From Oceanospirillales bacterium (GTDB lineage: Bacteria; Pseudomonadota; Gammaproteobacteria; Pseudomonadales; Endozoicomonadaceae), in assembly GCA_004762125.1 (NCBI GenBank), contig SIHQ01000002.1:62001-126000 (forward strand): DNA of 64,000 nt, written 5' to 3'. Numbering within the stretch: the stretch's first letter is position 1; every line of letters starts with the position of its first letter. Below the pieces are notes generated by a model. That model saw nothing but the letters and a program-made list of their open reading frames with translations, searched no databases and was not told the DNA's origin. The position numbers and the translations under genes were made by a program. Of this stretch, positions 43,952 through 53,744 are shown in pieces.

Positions 43952-44701
43952 ATGAACTGGACTTTTTTTCACAAACTGGGCTCACCCAAGTGGTTTTATG
44001 AGATCAGTGGGAAATGGCTGCCCTGGCTGGCTATTCTGGCTGCATTAATGATGGTAACGGGTCTGACATGGGGGCTACTGTTTACTCCGCCCGACTATTT
44101 GCAGGGTAATAGTTACCGCATTATTTTCCTTCATGTACCGACGGCATTTTTAGCCTCGGCGATTTACGTCAGCATGGCTATTGCAGGTGCCGTTACCCTG
44201 ATTTGGCGTATTAAGCTGGCGGACATGGCGCTCAAAAGTATGGCGCCTATTGGAACCTCTTTCTGTTTTCTGGCACTGATAACCGGTGCTATATGGGGTA
44301 AGCCAACCTGGGGCACCTGGTGGGTATGGGACGCTCGTCTTACTTCCATGTTAATCCTGTTGTTTCTCTACTTTGGTGTTATAGCGCTTCGTGGTGCTAT
44401 TCGAAGTGCCAATACCCAAGCTAGAGCCTGTGCCATTCTGACGTTGGTGGGTGTCGTTAATATTCCGATTATCAAGTTCTCTGTACAGTGGTGGAACACT
44501 CTGCATCAGGGATCCACTCTGAAGCTGACGGAGAAGCCAAGTATGGCTCCCGAAATGCTCTGGCCGTTGTTGATATCTATTGCGGCTTTCTACCTCTTCT
44601 TTACCGTTGCACTGATCATTCGTATGAGAACCGAAATTTTGGACCGTGAACGTCGTACCAAATGGGTTCGCAATGCTGTAGAAGCCGGGGCGAGGAGCTG
44701 A
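43952..44701 (+). CDS. ccmC: Haem handling membrane protein CcmC
   Basis: Loads haem onto CcmE. It has six spans and the tryptophan-rich WWD motif (WGTWWVWDARLTS), flanked by conserved periplasmic histidines (LHVPTA and TLHQGST). The start is ATG 43952 (MNWTFFHKLGSPKWFYEISG), which fits the family N-terminus; a GTG at 43922 would add ten residues. Length from 43952 is 249 aa. Confidence 0.95.
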   Translation: MNWTFFHKLGSPKWFYEISGKWLPWLAILAALMMVTGLTWGLLFTPPDYLQGNSYRIIFLHVPTAFLASAIYVSMAIAGAVTLIWRIKLADMALKSMAPIGTSFCFLALITGAIWGKPTWGTWWVWDARLTSMLILLFLYFGVIALRGAIRSANTQARACAILTLVGVVNIPIIKFSVQWWNTLHQGSTLKLTEKPSMAPEMLWPLLISIAAFYLFFTVALIIRMRTEILDRERRTKWVRNAVEAGARS

Positions 44702-44705
44702 AACT

Positions 44706-44975
44706 ATGTATTTTGAGAACTTCGCCAGTCTGGTAAATATGGGGGGTCACGGTGTCTATGTGTGGCCAACCTACGGTTTGGGTCTATTGGTTATCTTGTA
44801 CAACATTTTCTCGCCACTCATGGCTAGAAAGAAAATCGTAGCTCAGATTAAACGTCAGGCACGCGCAGCCAGTGTTCCCAAAGCACCGTCAAGCCGGGAT
44901 AGAACAATTAAAAGTAAGCAGCAGGTGAGCACAGCAGAAAGCTCCCGCACAATGAATGAGGGAGAAGTCGAGTGA
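44706..44975 (+). CDS. ccmD: CcmD, small membrane subunit of the haem exporter
   Basis: 89 aa with one span (VYVWPTYGLGLLVILYNIF) then a basic cytoplasmic region, as in CcmD. It needs no catalytic residue and stabilises CcmABC with CcmE. It has a longer polar tail than the short family members. Overlaps ccmE by four bases. Confidence 0.9.
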   Translation: MYFENFASLVNMGGHGVYVWPTYGLGLLVILYNIFSPLMARKKIVAQIKRQARAASVPKAPSSRDRTIKSKQQVSTAESSRTMNEGEVE

Positions 44976-45415
44976 ACCCGGTACGAAAACAACGGTTGTT
45001 ATTAATTTTACTGCTAGTCGCCGGTGTCGGTGTGGCAGTAGCTTTGGCACTTTTTGCCCTTAAAGAGAACATTAACCACTATTATTCACCTGCACAGATT
45101 GTTAGTGGGGAAGCACCCATTGGTCAGAAAATTCGTGGTGGTGGTGTGGTAGTGCCAGGTTCCCTGAAACGTGATCCCGGTGGCCTGAAAGTGACTTTCA
45201 AGGTAAGTGACGGTGAAGGTGAAGTGGAAGTGGAATACACCGGTATTCTGCCTGACCTGTTCCGTGAAGGTCAGGGTATTGTAGGTACCGGTAAGCTGGA
45301 CAAGAACCGTCGCTTTATTGCCGAAGAGCTACTGGCCAAGCATGACGAGAACTACATGCCGCCAGAAGTACAAAATGCTATCGACAAGGCTCATAAGTCA
45401 GAAGGAAACCAGTAA
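44972..45415 (+). CDS. ccmE: Haem chaperone CcmE
   Basis: Periplasmic OB-fold haem chaperone with an N-terminal anchor (LLLILLLVAGVGVAVALALF). The covalent haem-binding histidine is His124 in LAKHDENYMPPEV, with Tyr128 as axial ligand. 147 aa. The start overlaps ccmD, and the stop overlaps the ccmF start by one base. Confidence 0.95.
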   Translation: MNPVRKQRLLLILLLVAGVGVAVALALFALKENINHYYSPAQIVSGEAPIGQKIRGGGVVVPGSLKRDPGGLKVTFKVSDGEGEVEVEYTGILPDLFREGQGIVGTGKLDKNRRFIAEELLAKHDENYMPPEVQNAIDKAHKSEGNQ

Positions 45416-47424
45416 TGAATCCCGAGCTGGGGCTATTTGCCCTGATCCTGGCCACTTGCCTGGCCTTGCTGCAAAGTGTTGTGCCCTTGGTGGGCAGCTA
45501 CACCGGTCGCTTGCGCTGGATGAGTGCAGGTCGATCGTTAGCGACAGGACAATTTATTTTTACCCTGTTGTCGTTTAGCTGTCTGGTTTATGCCTTTTTG
45601 ACTGATGATTTTTCGGTCAAATACGTTGCCAGTAACTCAAACTCCTTACTTCCATCCATCTATAAGTTCACAGCGACATGGGGTGGTCATGAAGGGTCGC
45701 TGTTGTTGTGGATTTTGACGTTAACCGGTTGGGGGCAGGTTGTTGCCCTGCGCAGTGATAAACTGCCGCCGGAACTGGGTGCTCGTGTGCTTTCCGTACT
45801 GGGTATGGTGAGTGTCGGCTTCTTGTTATTCATACTGGTGACATCCAACCCTTTTGAACGACTACTGCCGTTTCCTGTACAGGACGGTAATGATCTCAAT
45901 CCGCTCTTACAAGATCTGGGAATGATCATCCACCCTCCCATGCTTTACATGGGTTATGTGGGTTTTGCCGTTGCCTTTGCCTTTGCCATTGCAGCTTTGA
46001 TGGGCGGGCAACTCGATAGTGCATGGTCTCGCTGGGCGCGTCCATGGACGACAGTTGCATGGTGTTTTCTGACTGCCGGTATTGCTCTGGGTAGTTGGTG
46101 GGCTTATTACGAGCTTGGCTGGGGCGGCTGGTGGTTTTGGGATCCGGTTGAAAATGCTTCCCTAATGCCATGGTTGTCCGGTACCGCATTGATTCACTCT
46201 CTGGCTGTGACTGAGAAGCGCGGTTTGTTCAAGAGCTGGACACTATTACTGGCTATTGCCACTTTCTCCCTGAGTTTGTTTGGTACTTTCCTGGTTCGCT
46301 CCGGTGTACTGACATCGGTCCATGCGTTTGCCAGTGATCCGGAACGAGGTCTGTTTATTCTGGCTTACCTGGTGCTGGTTGTCGGAGCATCCCTGACTCT
46401 TTTTGCTTTCAAGGCTCCAGAGATACGTAGCAAGATCACCTTTAGTCTGTTGTCTCGTGAGACGTTGATTCTGGTTAATAACGTATTGCTGGTCACCAGC
46501 TGTGCAACTGTATTGCTGGGCACCATGTTTCCGCTGCTGGTGGATGCGCTTGATCTGGGCATGATTTCTGTAGGCCCTCCTTACTTCAATACGTTATTCG
46601 TCCCCATGGCAATGATGCTGGCTTTTGCTCTCGGTATCGGAATGATGTTGAACTGGAAGAAAGGAACGGTTTCCTGGTTAGTGCAACAGCTGCGTTGGAT
46701 CTTCCTGGCGTCAGTGATTGGCGGTGTTGCTTTTGGCTTTATGTATGGTGACAAATTTGTTATCAGCGAAGCATTGGCCATTGGTTTGGTGATTTGGGTC
46801 GTGTTGGCCATTCTTAAAGATATGTACAACAAAACCCGTAATGCCAGTAACTTGTTTGCTGGTCTTAAAAAGCTCAAACCTTCTTACTACGGCATGCAAC
46901 TGGCTCATTTTGGTATAGCGGTTACCTTTGTGGGTGCAGCCATGAGTACGGGATACAGTCTGCAAAAAGATATTCGAATGAATCCGGGTGATACGGTTGA
47001 GCTGGGTGAGTATGCGTTCCGTTTTGACGGTGTTAAGGAGATTCAAGGCGCTAACTACATGGCCAATGCCGGAATAATCTCGATCTTTAAAGATCAGAAG
47101 AAAGTAACGGTTTTGTATCCTGAAAAGCGTGTCTATAAAGTGAAAGGCATGCCTATGACGGAAGCAGGCATTGATGGCGGTTTCACTCGCGACCTGTATG
47201 TTGCTCTGGGTGAACCATTGGGTGAAGGTAGTTGGGCGGTTCGACTGCATATAAAACCTTTTGTTCGCTTCCTTTGGCTTGGTGCCATGTTTATGGCGTT
47301 AGGTGGTTTACTGGCTGTGTCTGATAAACGCTACCGTGTTCGCTTAAAGAAGAAAGCAGGTATCCGCTCAAAAACGGCAAAGGGAAAGATTGCCGGTAAA
47401 GCTGTAGCGGGAGGACGTGCATGA
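45415..47424 (+). CDS. ccmF: Cytochrome c haem lyase subunit CcmF
   Basis: Large membrane protein that takes haem from CcmE and ligates it to apocytochromes with CcmH. WWD motif: GWGGWWFWDPVENASLMPWL region. 669 aa with the many spans expected. A basic C-terminal tail (RLKKKAGIRSKTAKGK) follows the last span. Overlaps ccmG by four bases. Confidence 0.95.
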   Translation: MNPELGLFALILATCLALLQSVVPLVGSYTGRLRWMSAGRSLATGQFIFTLLSFSCLVYAFLTDDFSVKYVASNSNSLLPSIYKFTATWGGHEGSLLLWILTLTGWGQVVALRSDKLPPELGARVLSVLGMVSVGFLLFILVTSNPFERLLPFPVQDGNDLNPLLQDLGMIIHPPMLYMGYVGFAVAFAFAIAALMGGQLDSAWSRWARPWTTVAWCFLTAGIALGSWWAYYELGWGGWWFWDPVENASLMPWLSGTALIHSLAVTEKRGLFKSWTLLLAIATFSLSLFGTFLVRSGVLTSVHAFASDPERGLFILAYLVLVVGASLTLFAFKAPEIRSKITFSLLSRETLILVNNVLLVTSCATVLLGTMFPLLVDALDLGMISVGPPYFNTLFVPMAMMLAFALGIGMMLNWKKGTVSWLVQQLRWIFLASVIGGVAFGFMYGDKFVISEALAIGLVIWVVLAILKDMYNKTRNASNLFAGLKKLKPSYYGMQLAHFGIAVTFVGAAMSTGYSLQKDIRMNPGDTVELGEYAFRFDGVKEIQGANYMANAGIISIFKDQKKVTVLYPEKRVYKVKGMPMTEAGIDGGFTRDLYVALGEPLGEGSWAVRLHIKPFVRFLWLGAMFMALGGLLAVSDKRYRVRLKKKAGIRSKTAKGKIAGKAVAGGRA

Positions 47425-47990
47425 GTCGTGTTGAAGAAAAGGGAAAGAAAAGCCGGCTGAAACTGTTTGTACCTCTGGCTTTCTTCATGACGTTTTGCAT
47501 TTTGCTGTACGTCGGATTGTTCATGGAAAGTAAAAAGGAACTGCCTTCAGCTCTGCTGAATGATCCGGTTCCTGAATTCAGCTTACCAACGTTAAAAAAG
47601 CCGACTGAAACAGTGACCCAGGCAGACCTGAAAGGTCAGGTTTACCTGCTGAATGTCTGGGGTTCATGGTGTCCGGCTTGTAAGGTGGAGCATCCTTATC
47701 TGGTAAAGCTCGCTAAAAAGGGCGTTCGCATTATCGGTCTGAGTTACAAAGATGAAGACGCAGATGCGCTTCGTTGGCTTCAGCGTCTGGACGATCCCTA
47801 CGAATTCAATATTGTTGATAAAGAGGGTCGTCTGGGTGTGAACCTAGGTGTCTATGGTGCGCCTGAAACCTTCCTTGTGGATAAGAACGGTATCATCCGT
47901 TACAAACATGTAGGTATCGTTGATCCGCGGGTCTGGGTTGAAATTCTCAAACCTAAATATGAACGGTTACAGAAGGATGCGATCCAGTGA
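47421..47990 (+). CDS. ccmG: Periplasmic thioredoxin CcmG (DsbE)
   Basis: Membrane-anchored thiol reductant for apocytochrome CxxCH cysteines. Anchor AFFMTFCILLYVGLFM, then a thioredoxin fold with WGSWCPACKVEHP (CPAC active site) and the cis-Pro region GVYGAPETFLVD. 189 aa. Overlaps ccmH by four bases. Confidence 0.95.
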   Translation: MSRVEEKGKKSRLKLFVPLAFFMTFCILLYVGLFMESKKELPSALLNDPVPEFSLPTLKKPTETVTQADLKGQVYLLNVWGSWCPACKVEHPYLVKLAKKGVRIIGLSYKDEDADALRWLQRLDDPYEFNIVDKEGRLGVNLGVYGAPETFLVDKNGIIRYKHVGIVDPRVWVEILKPKYERLQKDAIQ

Positions 47991-48493
47991 TGTCCTTTCT
48001 GACACGGTTTTTCATGACACGATCAGCTCTGATAAGAACGCTGGCAGCTATTGCAGTGGTGTTCATGTTTTCGTCTGCACAAGCGGCTGTTATCGACAAC
48101 TATAAGTTTGAAGATACAGCCCAGCAAGATCAGTTCTTCCGGCTGAATAATGAACTGCGTTGCCCTCAATGCCAGAACCAGTCCATTGCGGACTCCAATG
48201 CACCGATTGCTCAGGATCTTCGTCGTGAAGTACATCGGATGATTGTGGAAGAAGAAGCAGACGACGACACCATTATTCAGTTCATGCTGGATCGTTACGG
48301 TGACTTTGTACTCTATAAACCCAGAATCAGTGGCAAGACCGCCGCGCTCTGGTTTGGTCCGGTAGTTCTGCTATTGATTGGCTTATTTGTACTCTTTGGT
48401 CTGGTGCGCAAACACAGGCCAGAAAGCAGCAATGAAACGCTGGATGAAGAAGATAAGGCGGAGCTCGATAAGATTTTGGGTGGTAAAGACTGA
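47987..48493 (+). CDS. ccmH: Cytochrome c biogenesis protein CcmH
   Basis: Redox subunit of the haem lyase. A signal segment precedes AVIDNYKF. The CcmH motif is LRCPQCQNQSIADSNAPIA, then YGDFVLYKPR and a C-terminal span (ALWFGPVVLLLIGLFVLFGL). 168 aa, the short form, with the CcmI part encoded by the next gene. Its stop overlaps the ccmI start by one base. Confidence 0.95.
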   Translation: MMSFLTRFFMTRSALIRTLAAIAVVFMFSSAQAAVIDNYKFEDTAQQDQFFRLNNELRCPQCQNQSIADSNAPIAQDLRREVHRMIVEEEADDDTIIQFMLDRYGDFVLYKPRISGKTAALWFGPVVLLLIGLFVLFGLVRKHRPESSNETLDEEDKAELDKILGGKD

Positions 48494-49668
48494 TGACTCA
48501 ATTCTGGATAATTGTCCTTGTTTTACTCTTGGCCAGTACAGCGCTGATTGTTCTACCTTTTGTTGGTCGCAGCCGACAATCTGAAGAAGCAGAAACAGAC
48601 GGTGTTTCTGACAAGGAATCCAATGTTGCCTACTTCAGGGAGCAGGAAGCTGAAATTCGTCACCAGCAGGAACAGAGTCTGATTACTAAAGACGACGCTG
48701 ACCTGATTTGTGCCGAGCTGGAAAAGAAACTGCTTAGTGACGTTGCTGATAATCAGGAAACCGGTGACTATCAAACCAAAGGCAATCCCATGTTGGGTTG
48801 GGCGATGGCGATACTGGTTCCAGTTCTGGCTATTCCTACTTATTTCCAGCTGGGAGCTCAGACCGAGCTGGATGTTTCCAGATTGGTAAGGGATCCTGAT
48901 GCCACGCATTTTCAGGTGATTCGTTCACTGGAAGAGTGGACAGAAAAGCGCCCTGAAAATGCACAGGCCTGGTTTATGCTGGGTGGTCGTTATATGGCAG
49001 TGCGCCAGCATGACAAGGCAGTAGAAGCTTACAGTCACCTCTATAACGTGACCAAAGGCAGCCCACAGGCTGCGGCAGAACTGGCACAGGCCGAGTTTCT
49101 TGCTGCGGGTAATAACGTGACTAAGCGTGTTCGCAATCTTTATGAAGAGTCACTGAGTAAAGATGAAAACAACCCTACTGCATTAGGTTTGAAAGGCATC
49201 GATGCTTTTGGTCAGGCAAATTATCGGGAAGCGGTCACTGCCTGGACCCTGGCTATGTCCATGGAAAGTGACCCGTCTACACGACAATCTTTGGCGGCTG
49301 GAATCAGTCGTGCAAAAGAACAACTGGGTGAACCTGTAGCTGAAGTCCGGGTTATGGTTGAACTGGATCCCGAGTTGAGAAATCTGCCAGGCAACACCAG
49401 AGTCATTGTGTTTGCACGCCAACCAGGCGTTCGCACACCTATTGCGGCAATCCCTTTGCAAGTATCTGACTTACCCCGTGAAGTGATACTGGATGACAAT
49501 GCAGCCATGATGATGGGAGGCAGTTTTTCCGGAATTGAAAGTCTGGATGTGGTAGCTCGAATCAGTTTGACTGGCGATGCAGCCAGTGCTGATTATGAAG
49601 CAGAAGTTAAGGGCATCAAAGTGATGGATTCTGATGTCGTTCAGCTAAAGATTGTTCCAGCGAGTTAA
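48493..49668 (+). CDS. ccmI: Cytochrome c biogenesis protein CcmI (TPR)
   Basis: Apocytochrome-binding chaperone. Two spans (FWIIVLVLLLASTALIVLPF and MLGWAMAILVPVLAIP) flank a cytoplasmic leucine-zipper-like loop. TPR repeats follow (NAQAWFMLGGRYMAVRQHDKA and PTALGLKGIDAFGQANYREA regions), then a C-terminal beta domain. 391 aa. Last gene of the operon. Confidence 0.92.
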   Translation: MTQFWIIVLVLLLASTALIVLPFVGRSRQSEEAETDGVSDKESNVAYFREQEAEIRHQQEQSLITKDDADLICAELEKKLLSDVADNQETGDYQTKGNPMLGWAMAILVPVLAIPTYFQLGAQTELDVSRLVRDPDATHFQVIRSLEEWTEKRPENAQAWFMLGGRYMAVRQHDKAVEAYSHLYNVTKGSPQAAAELAQAEFLAAGNNVTKRVRNLYEESLSKDENNPTALGLKGIDAFGQANYREAVTAWTLAMSMESDPSTRQSLAAGISRAKEQLGEPVAEVRVMVELDPELRNLPGNTRVIVFARQPGVRTPIAAIPLQVSDLPREVILDDNAAMMMGGSFSGIESLDVVARISLTGDAASADYEAEVKGIKVMDSDVVQLKIVPAS

Positions 49669-49676
49669 AAAGCGTT

Positions 49677-49725
49677 GATGCGATTATTGCCGTGCTTTTC
49701 ATGACGGCAGTAATCATAGAGCATC
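49677..49725. terminator. Long hairpin between ccmI and the convergent helical-repeat gene
   Basis: GATTATTGCCGT (49682-49693) pairs with ACGGCAGTAATC (49704-49715) with one G-T pair. Outer arms GATGC (49677-49681) and GCATC (49721-49725) extend it. On the minus strand it is followed by AACGCTTTTT, so it can end the minus-strand gene. Confidence 0.65.
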
Positions 49726-52252
49726 AAAAAACTTTCAATTGTTTCGTATAGTAGTCCAAAGTGACAGGTCGTTCAGTGTATATGTTATCACCTCTCAACT
49801 CATCAGCACGACTGAAAAAATTCTTTGCAGTATCGGCGTACTGCTGCTGCTGTTGTTTGTTATATCTAGGGTTCATAGCACATAAACGGCTCATGTTTTT
49901 ATAAGTGTGACCTAGTGCAGCAAAAAGCCCTCCTTTTAACTTAATGGTTTCATTTGAAGCAGGTAAGAGGGCTACTTTATCGCTTAATTCTTTAAAACGA
50001 CGAATGATGTCTATAAAACGGTTCAGGTACTTTTCGAATGGAGGTTTATCTGAGCCTTTTCTGAGTTGGTGTGTATTCTCTTTACTGGATTTTTCTTGTT
50101 TGCTTTTTTCTAAAAGTTTACTTTTATCAAGCTCAATTTGATTGCAGATCAGAAGATGTTCTAGTCGTATTGCTACGTTTTGTAGATTGATATTTTCTGG
50201 GAATCTGCGAGTAGCTTGATCAGCAAATAAGAGAGCATTTTTAAGACTTTTTTCAATTTCCTTCTCTTCATCTCTCGTAAGAGTTTCATTTTTTTTATTA
50301 GATAGTCTGTTTTCAATAATATTATCGATCGATTTCCTAACGGCACCTAGTATTGCTATACACACTTCAGGAGAGCAGCTACTGTCTGAAAACAGCTTGA
50401 AAGACTCAGTACTCGCAATGTCCCCTTTTGCTTGAAGAGCCCAAAGGCAAATACTGATAGTTTCCGGCGTAGGCTTATCCTGATGTTCTTTGATTCCTTG
50501 AGTGTAAGCTGTTTTATAGTCACCGATATTCAGGGCAGTATTGGCTAACGCTAACCTGAGGTGGGGATGCCTATAATTGCGGTCGTTCAGCAGCCATGAG
50601 AAAACTTTAAAAGCCTTCGCTGAATCTTCTATATTTTTCAAAGCCAGCCCGAACTGAAAAATAAGCCTTGGTTCATAATCGTCAGAAGAGCACGTAGTTT
50701 CGCATTGAAAGTCCGGGAAAATAGACTTCATTATCTCAGTGCCGAATAATTGATGATAGGTTTCTTCTACTTCGGTATGCCGCTTCATATCTTCAGCGAC
50801 TCTGGCAAGTGCTATGAGGGCGCTGTGGATTTCGTCCTTCTTATTGTTTTTCCTAGCTAAAACAAGATTTAAATTGGCATAATACATAGCTCGATCAGCA
50901 TTACCCAGTATGTTGAAGTACTTAGCCTTAAAGGACAAATTACCCTCATCAGATAATTTTTCAAGAAGCTTCTCTGCTGAGGTGGGGTCTTTTTTAATCT
51001 GAGCAACGATTTTCTTTCTATCAAACAGGTCTTTTTCAAAGGGCGTAAGAAGAGCTGAATCGTGACTAGAGAGATACTTCTGAATAAGTTCGTAGGCATC
51101 ATTGAATTGACCCTTTTTTAACAAGGGTTCAATTTCGTTGTTAATATATTGAATTGCTTCTGTTTTTCTATGGGAAGTTCTGAGAACCTTATGGTTTAGT
51201 AAGGCAAAAACTGGTTTAAGCTCTTGCGGAAAAATATCTTTATTTATATACATTGTACGCACTAGATTCAATCGTTTTTCCGCTTCAATATAACTTCCAC
51301 CCCTATCGAGACAGTCAGCCAGAAATAGAATTTCTTCTGGACTTCTATCACCCTCCCGTTTTTCAAGAATGCTTTTCAAGCAAATATACATTTTTTTATA
51401 TTGAATTATTTCATGTTTTTCATTTTTGCTGTAAGAGTCTGAGTCTCTTATTAGTTTTTTTAAAGTGGGTTCAGCTCCACTCCTGCCTCCCTCAATCAAT
51501 CCCCTAAAACCTCTGAGTAGAGGCTTGCATATTGTTGGGTTTGGGAGTGTGGATGTGATTTCAGTGTTGGCAGTAAGATCTGAACTGAAAAATGTACGGC
51601 AAGGTTCGAGATTTTGAATCTTATCTTCAAGGTCTGCCGTTTGAATCGCTATGTTGAACCAATCTTCGTGATCTAACGTAAAAGTTAGTTTCGATAGTTC
51701 TCTTAGCTCATCTAACGCTTCACTCTTGTATCCGCTGACCTTTAGAAGATCGATAATTATTTTACGATTATTGACACCATAATGTCTGGTAATATGCCCT
51801 TCATCTGAACCATGATAATGACCAATACGATTGCTTTTTAGACCATCATTCAGTTCTTGCAGTTCACCCAGAAACCTACGCTGATTATCGGTCATTCTGC
51901 TCTCTTCACACTTAAATTTCTCAAACATATCATCCATTCCAGGATTTTCAGATCTTGCAAGGAAATAGGTCCCATCTCGTCTATCTTCAATAATCATTGA
52001 TTCTTTTAAAGTAAAAAAGAGCTCCTTCAGCCGAGAATCGATCGCCACAGAAGGTGGTACCGATACGTCATGAATTCTTCGATGTTTACGTACTTTATTT
52101 GTACGCTCTCTGGTCACAGGATAGGGAGCGTAACGTTGGGCTCTTTTTGTCAATCTAGAGTATTTACTATCACGTACCGATTTAAAGTGTTCAGTAAACA
52201 TGTTCACCCTTGGTGGTTGCAATGTTGTGATACGGCTGTTTGAGTTGCTCAC
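49724..52252 (-). CDS. Cytoplasmic helical-repeat (TPR-like) hypothetical protein
   Basis: 842 aa, no signal peptide, not recognised. The first 60 residues are basic. The middle is built of TPR-like helical pairs (FNILGNADRAMYYANLNLVLA, LIALARVAEDMKRHTEVEETYHQLFG, LANTALNIGDYKTAYTQG regions). A Lys/Ser-rich linker lies near residue 715, followed by a final helical part. The GTG start has AAGGAG ten bases upstream. Low GC and rare-codon feel compared with the ccm genes suggest acquisition. A scaffolding role is only a guess. Confidence 0.6.
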   Translation of the reverse strand: MSNSNSRITTLQPPRVNMFTEHFKSVRDSKYSRLTKRAQRYAPYPVTRERTNKVRKHRRIHDVSVPPSVAIDSRLKELFFTLKESMIIEDRRDGTYFLARSENPGMDDMFEKFKCEESRMTDNQRRFLGELQELNDGLKSNRIGHYHGSDEGHITRHYGVNNRKIIIDLLKVSGYKSEALDELRELSKLTFTLDHEDWFNIAIQTADLEDKIQNLEPCRTFFSSDLTANTEITSTLPNPTICKPLLRGFRGLIEGGRSGAEPTLKKLIRDSDSYSKNEKHEIIQYKKMYICLKSILEKREGDRSPEEILFLADCLDRGGSYIEAEKRLNLVRTMYINKDIFPQELKPVFALLNHKVLRTSHRKTEAIQYINNEIEPLLKKGQFNDAYELIQKYLSSHDSALLTPFEKDLFDRKKIVAQIKKDPTSAEKLLEKLSDEGNLSFKAKYFNILGNADRAMYYANLNLVLARKNNKKDEIHSALIALARVAEDMKRHTEVEETYHQLFGTEIMKSIFPDFQCETTCSSDDYEPRLIFQFGLALKNIEDSAKAFKVFSWLLNDRNYRHPHLRLALANTALNIGDYKTAYTQGIKEHQDKPTPETISICLWALQAKGDIASTESFKLFSDSSCSPEVCIAILGAVRKSIDNIIENRLSNKKNETLTRDEEKEIEKSLKNALLFADQATRRFPENINLQNVAIRLEHLLICNQIELDKSKLLEKSKQEKSSKENTHQLRKGSDKPPFEKYLNRFIDIIRRFKELSDKVALLPASNETIKLKGGLFAALGHTYKNMSRLCAMNPRYNKQQQQQYADTAKNFFSRADELRGDNIYTERPVTLDYYTKQLKVF

Positions 52253-52478
52253 TTTTTGTCACTCCTTGTGTGTTAAGTGTTAAATACACGTATTGAATAA
52301 ACGTTGGATAACGAGATGTAAAAAAAATTCCATGGCTTTGCTAACAAGCCTGTTAGATGCTCTAACAAAATTGATTTTGGGAAAATCTTTTTTGGTGTCT
52401 GTCTTTGAAAAGAGAGAATGGATGATTATTAGTTGTTCGAAAATGAATTTTTTGAAATGAATTGTCTCAGCTTTTAAT

Positions 52479-52565
52479 GTATTTACAGGAGGTTTTTCAA
52501 TTTCCTGTAAATACCTGAATATCCGAAGTTATATGCCATTTTCTCGCTTACAGCGGGAAAATGGC
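52479..52565. repeat. Two hairpins in the gap upstream of the 842-aa gene
   Basis: First: GTATTTACAGGA (52479-52490) with TCCTGTAAATAC (52503-52514), 12 bp perfect. Second: a 13-bp stem from 52535-52547 (GCCATTTTCTCGC) with 52553-52565, loop TTACA. The rest of the 336-base gap is A/T-rich with no gene. The second hairpin lies 24 bases past the Spo0M-like stop and may be its terminator, though it has no T-run. Confidence 0.7.
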
Positions 52566-52588
52566 TGAGTAGATAAATTGATTTCAGT

Positions 52589-53329
52589 TTAAAGGTTCAG
52601 AAGAGATTTTAATTGCTCTTCAATGTCTGAAACAGACAAGCCATCCGGCAAGCTCAAAGACAGGTAGCTGTCTCCTCGCATTTTCCGGTCTACCTCTATG
52701 AACAAATGAGTCACACCTGATCGAGTAATAAACGATAACTCCACTTCATTCAAGCGGGTAAGCCGGCTTTCCGGGCGATATTCAAGCTCCTGATAGCAGC
52801 CTATGGTCGATGCAAAACCATTGCCCCGCAGAGTACCAAATTCAATGTCTGCTTTTACCATTCTCAGGCCACAACGCTCCATGGCTTCCATGCAGGTTAT
52901 CATGGTTCGAGTAGGTGCAATGCTCAGTGGGTCACGATCACTGGGATCAATAGCGAGATCCACTTCCAACCCGGTTTCCAGCCAGACCTGGCTTTGGTTG
53001 TTACGGCAGGGCAAGTGGGTAATAGGTGTCTCAGAGTGCAGCTGCAGTTCCATCGGAACGTGATGTTTGTCACCGGGTTTCAGCAGCAGTTGCTGGTTAA
53101 TAGTCCAGGTTTGCAGAACCTGATTTCGGTAACCTTCACCGTTATCGTCTTCATATTTGGTGCGAGCCATCAGGTTTAGCTGCAGACCGGAAATATCCTG
53201 CTCGGCATCACCGGCTTCAATCACCACAGTGATGGGTAAAATACCACCAGGTTGAACCTGCTCGCTGTTAATAATGGTGTCCACCTTGGCACCACCAATT
53301 CCGATGGAAGCCAGTACTTTCTTGAACAT
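52589..53329 (-). CDS. Spo0M-like (sporulation-control, arrestin-like) protein
   Basis: 246 aa. N-terminus MFKKVLASIGIGGAKVDTII, then PGG and a beta-sandwich pattern (LPITVVIEAGDAEQDISGLQLNLMART). This is the Spo0M family, arrestin-like cytoplasmic proteins found in many non-sporulating bacteria with unknown partners. The start is ATG 53329 because GAGGAG lies directly upstream; five more codons are open. Monocistronic, next to the RAYT remnant. Confidence 0.8.
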   Translation of the reverse strand: MFKKVLASIGIGGAKVDTIINSEQVQPGGILPITVVIEAGDAEQDISGLQLNLMARTKYEDDNGEGYRNQVLQTWTINQQLLLKPGDKHHVPMELQLHSETPITHLPCRNNQSQVWLETGLEVDLAIDPSDRDPLSIAPTRTMITCMEAMERCGLRMVKADIEFGTLRGNGFASTIGCYQELEYRPESRLTRLNEVELSFITRSGVTHLFIEVDRKMRGDSYLSLSLPDGLSVSDIEEQLKSLLNL

Positions 53330-53540
53330 GGGAACTCCTCTCACTACTTGACCAAATCATCAATTTCTATGTTCAGATAATCAAAAAACGCCTGACAGAG
53401 ATGAGATAAGATATACAAATCAGGCAGTATGATTGAAATATCAAAGCTGATCTCGGGATTAAAGGGCTTGATCAGTATATTCGAGTCGCTGCGGCAACTG
53501 AAATCAAATGCTGTCACAGGGTCAACCAGCATACAGCCCA

Positions 53541-53660
53541 CAGGACACCAGAAAGGACACGGGACACCCAAGAAGCAGGACATAGAACACCCACAAAGTA
53601 TCACGAGAGAAAGGACACGGGGCACCCATAAAATATAAAAATCAGAAGCCATAAGGTTCT
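53541..53660. repeat. REP-like GGACACCC repeats beside a transposase remnant
   Basis: Short repeats of GGACAC/GACACCCA cluster here, including GAAAGGACACGGGACACCCA (53551-53570) and a near copy at 53609-53628. The following 50 bases (AATCAGAAGCCATAAG region) recur at about 55692-55760 next to another transposase fragment. They look like the non-autonomous partner repeats of RAYT transposases. A minus-strand frame over this region is not convincing as a gene. Confidence 0.6.
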
Positions 53661-53744
53661 AGCAATAATCCATGAGGAACACTAAAAAGCTGAAACATCG
53701 GGATAGTGATAGGAAGAGGTTGAATCAAAAGATAAGCGAAAAAA

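Noticed and set aside
53344-53652. 102-codon minus-strand frame over the GGACACCC repeats
   Set aside because: It overlaps REP-like repeats, has odd Cys/Pro content and no convincing start, so it is probably chance.
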